Part shown: positions 16,041-20,987 of the stretch, in pieces | How positions within the stretch are numbered: position 1 is the first letter of the stretch | Layout: each line of letters begins with the position of its first letter | NCBI GenBank assembly: GCA_016932235.1 | Contig: JAFGDF010000032.1 | Span: 1 to 20,987, forward strand | Source of the DNA: Deltaproteobacteria bacterium | Lineage (GTDB): Bacteria; Desulfobacterota; DSM-4660; Desulfatiglandales; HGW-15 | Length of the DNA stretch: 20,987 bases | Direction of reading: 5' to 3' | The notes under the pieces: generated by a model | The model's database searches: none | What the model was told of the DNA's origin: nothing | The model's input: only the letters and a program-made list of their open reading frames with translations | Made by a program: the position numbers and the translations under genes

Positions 16041-17165
16041 TTATATGATCTCAAGTTCGGCCTGCAGCGCTCCAGCGGCCTTAATGGCCTGTAATACGGT
16101 TATGAGATCCCGGGCTGATATCCCTATTGCGTTTAAGGCCCTGACAACACCGCCTAAATCGGTGCCCTGTGTTTCCATGAGAACGAGTTTATTACCATCC
16201 TCCGAGACGTTCACATCGGAATCAGGCGTGATTACTGTTTCTCCTTCTGAAAAAGGCAGAGGCTGACTCACTTCCTTTTTCTCCTTGATCTGAACGCTCA
16301 GGTTGCCGTGCGCTATGGCAATTGAAGATATCGTGACGTTTTCACCCATGATTACCGTCCCGGTTCTTTCAGAAAGAACAACCTTCGCCCCGTTATCAGG
16401 CGTAATCTCCAGCTGCTCCAGAGAAGCGACCAGGCTAACCAGGTCGGCCTGATAGGATTCCGGGACATCAATTATCACTGTTCCCGCGTCGAGTGATGAT
16501 GCGAGAATGGTCCCGAAATTTCGGTTAATAGCTCTGGAAATCCTCTGTGATGTAGTAAAATCGGGGCTGTTAAGCGCAAGAGTAAGGTTGTTCATTTTGT
16601 TAAAATCAAAAGGTATCTCTCTTTCAATTATCGCGCCCCCGGGTATGCGAGCCACGGTCGGATGGTTTTTTTGCACACCCCCGCCGGCTGTTCCCGTGGC
16701 AGAAAAACCCCCAACAAAAAGAGGACCCTGAGCGAGGGCATAAACATTACCATCCGCGCCTTTAAGGGGGGTCATGAGAAGCGTGCCCCCATGCAGGCTT
16801 TTGGCATCTCCTATAGAAGAAACGGTAATATCTATTTCGCTTCCTTTTCTGGAAAAGGGGGGCAGATAGGCGGTAACAATAACGCCTGCAACATTGGCAA
16901 CCTTGATCTGGTCTGAAAGGGAATGGATGCCCATTCGTTCCATCATATTAACGAGTGACTGTGTGGTAAATCTTGTTCCTGAACCATCACCGGTTCCGTT
17001 TAGACCAACAACAAGGCCATAGCCCACCAGCTGATTTGATCTCACTCCCTTAAGGGATGCGATATCCTTGATCCTGGCAGATAACACCGTTGAGCAATTA
17101 AAGAAATGGAGCGTCACCAGGAATAGAGACAGGATAATTATTTGTGCCTTTGAGCAATATTTCAT
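16041..17165 (-). CDS. flgI: Flagellar P-ring protein FlgI
   Basis: Periplasmic P-ring protein that, with FlgH, forms the bushing around the rod. An N-terminal signal peptide (MKYCSKAQIIILSLFLVTLH and on to about residue 30) is followed by the mature start ARIKDIASLKGVRSNQLVGY. GLVVGLNGTGDGSGTRFT is the family signature. HGGTLLMTPLKGADGNVYAL and NLTLALNSPDFTTSQRI are also FlgI-like, and the C-terminus has GISARDLITVLQAIKAAGAL. The length, about 374 residues, is normal. Two in-frame ATGs are six bases apart; the second (17165) has GGGGA 8 bp upstream, so I use it. Part of the flgA-flgH-flgI ring module. Confidence 0.95.
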   Translation of the reverse strand: MKYCSKAQIIILSLFLVTLHFFNCSTVLSARIKDIASLKGVRSNQLVGYGLVVGLNGTGDGSGTRFTTQSLVNMMERMGIHSLSDQIKVANVAGVIVTAYLPPFSRKGSEIDITVSSIGDAKSLHGGTLLMTPLKGADGNVYALAQGPLFVGGFSATGTAGGGVQKNHPTVARIPGGAIIEREIPFDFNKMNNLTLALNSPDFTTSQRISRAINRNFGTILASSLDAGTVIIDVPESYQADLVSLVASLEQLEITPDNGAKVVLSERTGTVIMGENVTISSIAIAHGNLSVQIKEKKEVSQPLPFSEGETVITPDSDVNVSEDGNKLVLMETQGTDLGGVVRALNAIGISARDLITVLQAIKAAGALQAELEII

Positions 17166-17225
17166 TTCCATCTTCCCCGATCGAGAATCATGTCATAATT
17201 TGATGGCACAATTCGGGAATGGCGA

Positions 17226-17972
17226 TTAAAACGGCCACACAAGATCAACCGCCCTGGCCAGCCAACCTGGCCTTTGTTTGTCACTCACCGGGCCTTTGCC
17301 CACGTACTCTATCTTTGCATCTCCGATATAGCTTGAAAGTATCGTATTATCCGGAGAAATATCGACGGGCCGTATAAAGCCGGACAATATGATATACTGG
17401 GTCTCGTTATTAACCTTTACTTCCCTGCTGCCTTTAATAAACAGGTTCCCGTTAGGCATTACTTCCATGACTCTTGCTGTTATTGAAGCAGTCATACTTT
17501 CGTCCCTGGTCGTTGTTCCTGAACCTGTGAACCCATTTGAGATAGATCCTTTGAATATGGAATTATTGTTGTAAGCGTTTCGGACCTTTTTGTTTCCAAA
17601 GGAAGTCAGATGTTTAATCTTGTTTTCCCATCCCAGAAGACTGTCTATGCCCGCATCGATATTTGATTCCCTTGAAGTCTTAGTGCCTGCCTTTTTGCTT
17701 GCCGAAGATGTTTCCACAATATTTACCGTCACAAGATCTCCAGTCTGGTGTGCCCTCAGGTCCTGAAAAAAATTGCGTGCTAAGGCCTCTTCATAAAGAC
17801 CTGCCTTTGCCGCAGGATCCTTGTCCTCATAATGGGTGTCACGGATGATTTCCCGATCAACAACGGGTAATGCAGCGTCGGTCTTGACCCTTAAGCCGGG
17901 CATGCTGCTTACGCAACCGGAAACGCATAAAAAAAACGCCAATAAAATACTGGTTATGGATATTTTAAGCAT
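17226..17972 (-). CDS. flgH: Flagellar L-ring lipoprotein FlgH
   Basis: Outer-membrane L-ring lipoprotein. The signal peptide MLKISITSILLAFFLCVSGC ends in a lipobox (VSGC) with the lipidated cysteine at residue 20. The body has RAHQTGDLVTVNIVETSSAS, GSGTTTRDESMTASITARVM then EVMPNGNLFIKGSREVKVN, and ILSGFIRPVDISPDNTILSS, all FlgH hallmarks. The 248 residues are close to the usual 220-240. The gene starts 23 bp after flgA and is followed by flgI. Its presence shows that the organism has an outer membrane. Confidence 0.95.
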   Translation of the reverse strand: MLKISITSILLAFFLCVSGCVSSMPGLRVKTDAALPVVDREIIRDTHYEDKDPAAKAGLYEEALARNFFQDLRAHQTGDLVTVNIVETSSASKKAGTKTSRESNIDAGIDSLLGWENKIKHLTSFGNKKVRNAYNNNSIFKGSISNGFTGSGTTTRDESMTASITARVMEVMPNGNLFIKGSREVKVNNETQYIILSGFIRPVDISPDNTILSSYIGDAKIEYVGKGPVSDKQRPGWLARAVDLVWPF

Positions 17973-17995
17973 ATCAAACTCCTTTAGGATTAATA

Positions 17996-18988
17996 TCAGA
18001 AACCAACCTCGACAAGCCCCGGTCCTTTAACTATGGCGTATATCTCTCTCCCGGAACTGATATTGACAACCTTTATCTGCTCGCCCTCTCGACCGTCCTG
18101 CAGCACTTTTCCTTTTGTGGTGATTTTTATCGAATCATTTTCAGCCTTTATCAGGACATGGCTCCCTTTCTTGACAATCGGGGGCCTTTCGACCATGCCA
18201 TATCCAATAGTGCTTCCCGCCTGGATGGTTCGAACGGCCCTTTTCTCCAGGACCTCATCGAAAACAGTAAAGATATCACTCTCGGGACGCATGCTTTCTT
18301 CCAGCTCCATCACCAGATCTTCCCGGACGATTATCTCACCTTTCCTTATCTGCCGCGCTGATTTAACCACCTCTCTCCTGATATTTACGACACCCGAAAC
18401 CGGAAGCTTCCGTATGAGCTTTTCATCGACAATAAGATCCAGTATGACAGAGACATTGCCTGTGTAGTTCGGGAAATCCTTTTCTTTGATATTCCATCTT
18501 AATTTCCCTACAGGAAGCGCGATCTCACCCGGGGTATTTACCCTCGTGACCAGGATATTTTCCTTAGTGTACGGACAATTGTTCATGATATATTCGGTGA
18601 ATATGGCCTTGATTTTATCGGAATCGATAATTTGTGCGGTTCTCTGGATGAAAAGATTGTCAGGTACTTTAACCATGATATCAGGATATCGCGCGACAGC
18701 GGATCCTATCCTGTAGATAAGCAGTTTTTCGTTTATTCGAGAAATATTTCCAGGAGGCGGAGACGCCGAAATCTCTATAACGCTCAAGGCCGGGATCCGA
18801 TCGTCATCAGCCGGGGAGAATTCTGCAATATCAGCCAGGCAAATCTTTTCTCCCTTGACTGAAGCCCGTTCCCTTACTCTAATTTCAAGGGCGAATGCCG
18901 ACTGAGCAAAGAGTATAAAGGAAAAAAGGAGGATGCAAAAACGATGTGTGGACCCTGAGCTGGAGGTGAAGTAACCCATATTAATCAA
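17996..18988 (-). CDS. flgA: Flagellar P-ring assembly chaperone FlgA
   Basis: Periplasmic chaperone that helps FlgI form the P-ring. A hydrophobic signal peptide (RFCILLFSFILFAQSAFA) ends near residue 33. The C-terminal half has the FlgA/SAF domain: ARQIRKGEIIVREDLVMELE, then AVRTIQAGSTIGYGMVERPP and KKGSHVLIKAENDSIKITTK. The 330 residues exceed the E. coli length (about 220) because of an N-terminal region, as in many other phyla. The start is ambiguous: TTG at 18988 has AGGAG 7 bp upstream, inside the last codons of flgG, whereas the ATG at 18979 has it 16 bp away. The signal peptide fits either. The gene follows flgG by 3 bp. Confidence 0.9.
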   Translation of the reverse strand: MINMGYFTSSSGSTHRFCILLFSFILFAQSAFALEIRVRERASVKGEKICLADIAEFSPADDDRIPALSVIEISASPPPGNISRINEKLLIYRIGSAVARYPDIMVKVPDNLFIQRTAQIIDSDKIKAIFTEYIMNNCPYTKENILVTRVNTPGEIALPVGKLRWNIKEKDFPNYTGNVSVILDLIVDEKLIRKLPVSGVVNIRREVVKSARQIRKGEIIVREDLVMELEESMRPESDIFTVFDEVLEKRAVRTIQAGSTIGYGMVERPPIVKKGSHVLIKAENDSIKITTKGKVLQDGREGEQIKVVNISSGREIYAIVKGPGLVEVGF

Positions 18989-18991
18989 TTC

Positions 18992-19777
18992 TTATCTCCT
19001 GATGTTGTTGGCCATCTGCAACATTTCGTCAGCGGCCTTTATTACTTTGGAAGAAATCTCGTATGCCCTCTGCCCCGCTATCATGTTGACCATTTCCTCC
19101 ACAACGTCCACATTGGACATTTCAAGGTAACCCTGGGCCACTGTTCCCATGCCATCCACTCCAGGATTGCCTTCAGTAGCGTCGCCCGAGGCGTCCGTCG
19201 GTCTGAATTTATTTCCGCCGACGCTTAAAAGCCCTTCAGGATTTGTAAAACTGTGAATGGTCAATTGCGCGCTGGCTGTAACTGTTTGCCCATCACCGGC
19301 CATCGCCACCATGTTTCCTCCTGGATCAATCGTAAAAGTCACTGTGCCGGGTGGGATTGAGAATTCGGGTTGCAGCCTGTCGCCGTTTGAAGTGACGAGA
19401 TATCCTTCACTGTCTGTTTTGAATGATCCCGATCTCATATACATCTCTTCGCCGTTACTGAGTATCTTGAAAAAACCTTTGCCCTCGATGGCTATATCAA
19501 GATCGTTATTTGTCTGAATATAATCGCCCTGTGAAAACACTTTCTGCACTGATACGGGTCTCGTTCCCATCCCGATCTGTATCCCGGTAGGGATTTGACC
19601 TCCGGAGCTCGTGTCTGCGCCGGGAGACTTGAGATTCTGGTACAGAAGATCCTCGAAGTCCGCTCGGCTTTTTTTAAAACCGCTTGTGTTTACGTTGGCG
19701 AGATTATTGGCAATAACATCCATGTTCAGTTTTTGTGCATCCATACCTGATGCCGCGGTCCAGAGGCTTCTAATCAT
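18992..19777 (-). CDS. flgG: Flagellar distal rod protein FlgG
   Basis: Distal rod subunit, 261 residues, the standard length. The start MIRSLWTAASGMDAQKLNMD and VIANNLANVNTSGFKKSRAD form the family N-terminus. The middle has DLDIAIEGKGFFKI and YMRSGSFKTDSEGYLVTSNG, and the C-terminus has QGYLEMSNVDVVEEMVNMIA then GQRAYEISSKVIKAADEMLQ. It polymerises on the proximal rod and passes through the P- and L-rings encoded downstream. TTGGAG lies before the ATG. The gene follows flgF by 83 bp, a spacer in which I saw no sigma-54 or sigma-28 site, so flgF and flgG are likely co-transcribed. Confidence 0.96.
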   Translation of the reverse strand: MIRSLWTAASGMDAQKLNMDVIANNLANVNTSGFKKSRADFEDLLYQNLKSPGADTSSGGQIPTGIQIGMGTRPVSVQKVFSQGDYIQTNNDLDIAIEGKGFFKILSNGEEMYMRSGSFKTDSEGYLVTSNGDRLQPEFSIPPGTVTFTIDPGGNMVAMAGDGQTVTASAQLTIHSFTNPEGLLSVGGNKFRPTDASGDATEGNPGVDGMGTVAQGYLEMSNVDVVEEMVNMIAGQRAYEISSKVIKAADEMLQMANNIRR

Positions 19778-19860
19778 TTTTTTTCTCCAATATTATAGTT
19801 TTCATATAAAGTGTCCTTGAATACCATCTATCATTGTTGCGTACTTTGTCCTACGGTCTC

Positions 19861-20580
19861 CTAGCGTAGTCGCCCAACCTCATTAACCGCCCTGTTATTG
19901 ATTTCATCAAGCACTTTTATCGCTTTCTGATAGCTTTCAAAAGCCCTCAGGCTATGGACCATCTGGATCATTTCTTCAGCAACGTTCACGTTCGAGAGTT
20001 CAAGGAAGCCTTGTTTGATAGTTGTATCAGGATGTACTGGTTTCCCCGGATCCGTTGTCAGGATTCCAAAAAGACCGTTTCCCTCCTTAACCAGATTTTC
20101 ATATTCTTCAAAGTCAACCAGGTCAATATGTCCAGCCTGCGCGCCGTCGGAAAAGAGCACTCCTTTCGCATCAATGTTGATCTCTTTTCCGTGGACGGTT
20201 ATGGGACCACCTGGCCCCATAACCGGATAACCATCCTGTGTTGAAAGGACTCCCTGGGGGTTGAGGGAAAAATTGCCTTTTCTGGTGTATTTTATGCCCT
20301 CAGGAGTATTCACCTTAAAGAAGCCCTTCCCGTTTATGGCAAGATCGAGCTGGTTGCCCGTTGCTCTTATATCTCCCTGTGACAGATCGATCTTGACTGA
20401 GATCAGAGACATTTTATTCTTATAGCTATCAACGTTCGTATTATTGAGTATGTCGTTAAAAGAGATCCTGTCTTTCTTAAAACCATGAACATTTGTATTG
20501 GCAAGGTTGTTGGAAATAATGTCCATCCTCATCTCTTCTTTAATACAGCCTCTGGAGGAATACAGCATTCCGTTTATCAT
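19861..20580 (-). CDS. flgF: Flagellar proximal rod protein FlgF
   Basis: Proximal rod subunit of 239 residues. The N-terminus has MDIISNNLANTNVHGFKKDR, the middle QLDLAINGKGFFKVNTPEGI and YTRKGNFSLNPQGVLSTQDG, and the C-terminus GFLELSNVNVAEEMIQMVHS then LRAFESYQKAIKVLDEINN. FlgF and FlgG are similar; the shorter length, divergent start and position just before flgG favour FlgF. AGGAG is 6 bp before the ATG. A sigma-54 promoter lies about 40 bp upstream, so this is the first gene of the rod/ring operon in the window. Confidence 0.93.
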   Translation of the reverse strand: MINGMLYSSRGCIKEEMRMDIISNNLANTNVHGFKKDRISFNDILNNTNVDSYKNKMSLISVKIDLSQGDIRATGNQLDLAINGKGFFKVNTPEGIKYTRKGNFSLNPQGVLSTQDGYPVMGPGGPITVHGKEINIDAKGVLFSDGAQAGHIDLVDFEEYENLVKEGNGLFGILTTDPGKPVHPDTTIKQGFLELSNVNVAEEMIQMVHSLRAFESYQKAIKVLDEINNRAVNEVGRLR

Positions 20581-20620
20581 TTCCCTCTCCTTAACGGTAT
20601 ATTATGTTAAAACGCTTAAT

Positions 20621-20636
20621 AGCAATTCCCGTACCA
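20621..20636 (-). promoter_or_regulatory. Sigma-54 (RpoN) promoter for the flgF operon
   Basis: On the minus strand TGGTACGGGAATTGCT (20636-20621) matches TGGCACG-N4-TTGCW at 11 of 12 specified bases, with exactly 10 bp between GG and GC. The start would fall near 20610, about 30 bp before flgF, and AGGAG lies between. Directly visible in the sequence; activity is inferred. Confidence 0.8.
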
Positions 20637-20683
20637 ATCTAGCAGAAAAGGTCGATCGGGATTATTGCGGTCTAACTATTTGA

Positions 20684-20987
20684 TTATATGGTAGATATTG
20701 GGGTGTTTCATTTCAGGGACATCCGGTGGGATCTTATTTCCGTCAAAAAAATGAATATGTTTTCCCAACACAGGGAAAATATTGCCGAAACCATAGGTGT
20801 CAGGCCTACACAGTTGACAAGCATGAGCCTGTGATTTATAAATATGGAGAAAAGATCGGAGTTCACTTTGGAATTGGAGTATCTGGTGTTTTTCAATCAG
20901 GCCGTCGCGTTGCTATGCAAATCAGAAACGATAAAAGACTCAAGAAAAAGGTTGATAAACTTATTCTTGATCTTGGCTTGTCAACTG
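20684..20987 (+). CDS. Unrecognised open frame, runs off the right edge
   Basis: After a stop ending at 20683, one plus-strand frame stays open for 101 codons to the end of the window. Its product includes KYGEKIGVHFGIGVSGVFQS and a basic segment NDKRLKKKVDKLILDLGLST. I do not recognise the family. There is no ATG before about 20912; the only early start is GTG at 20726, without a clear ribosome-binding site. It could be a gene decayed at its 5' end, or a chance open frame. A short ATG frame (20688-20831) overlaps it and ends in a stop. The rest of 20581-20683 holds only the flgF leader and promoter. Confidence 0.3.

Overview
The window is a compact bacterial chromosome segment with the gene content of a flagellated Gram-negative bacterium, most likely a deltaproteobacterium (Desulfobacterota-type). 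The evidence is P-ring and L-ring genes (flgI, flgH), a DVU0524-type FlgM-associated protein, a FlgJ carrying an M23 peptidase, an NtrC-class sigma-54 activator, and the DUF4301 and DUF368 pair. No rRNA, tRNA or CRISPR array was seen.

Layout. (1) Left edge, minus strand: a truncated HUH-type (Y1/REP-associated) transposase, then the housekeeping operon xseA-xseB-ispA-dxs-tlyA (about 5548 down to 356). Its genes are joined by TAATG couplings or short overlaps. It makes exonuclease VII, the isoprenoid precursor DXP, farnesyl/geranylgeranyl diphosphate and an rRNA methyltransferase. (2) 5709-8208, plus strand: a two-gene unit encoding a DUF4301 protein that looks like a nucleotidyltransferase and a DUF368 (PopT-type) polyprenyl-phosphate translocase. 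(3) 8374-9102, plus strand: a YcgR-like PilZ protein preceded by a near-consensus sigma-54 promoter. (4) 9086-20580, minus strand: a large flagellar block, in transcription order flgF, flgG, flgA, flgH, flgI, flgJ(M23), flgN, flgK, flgL, csrA, fliW, a sigma-54 response regulator, a DVU0524-family gene and flgM. (5) 20581-20987: the flgF promoter region and an unrecognised open frame that runs off the right edge.

How the parts fit. The sequence supports a layered flagellar control circuit. A sigma-54 promoter (11 of 12 consensus bases) drives flgF and the rod/ring genes, and a second drives the PilZ motility brake. A response regulator of the right class lies inside the cluster. A sigma-28-like promoter precedes the DVU0524-flgM pair, and an identical -10 element precedes flgN-flgK-flgL-csrA-fliW. 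FlgM would restrain sigma-28, and FliW would restrain CsrA. Separately, isoprenoid synthesis (dxs, ispA) lies back to back with a predicted undecaprenyl-phosphate recycling transporter, which suggests a shared lipid-carrier theme.

Most genes are ordinary members of known families. I did not find a convincing wholly new system. The parts most worth following up are the DUF4301-DUF368 pair, the FlgJ-M23 fusion and the predicted promoters.
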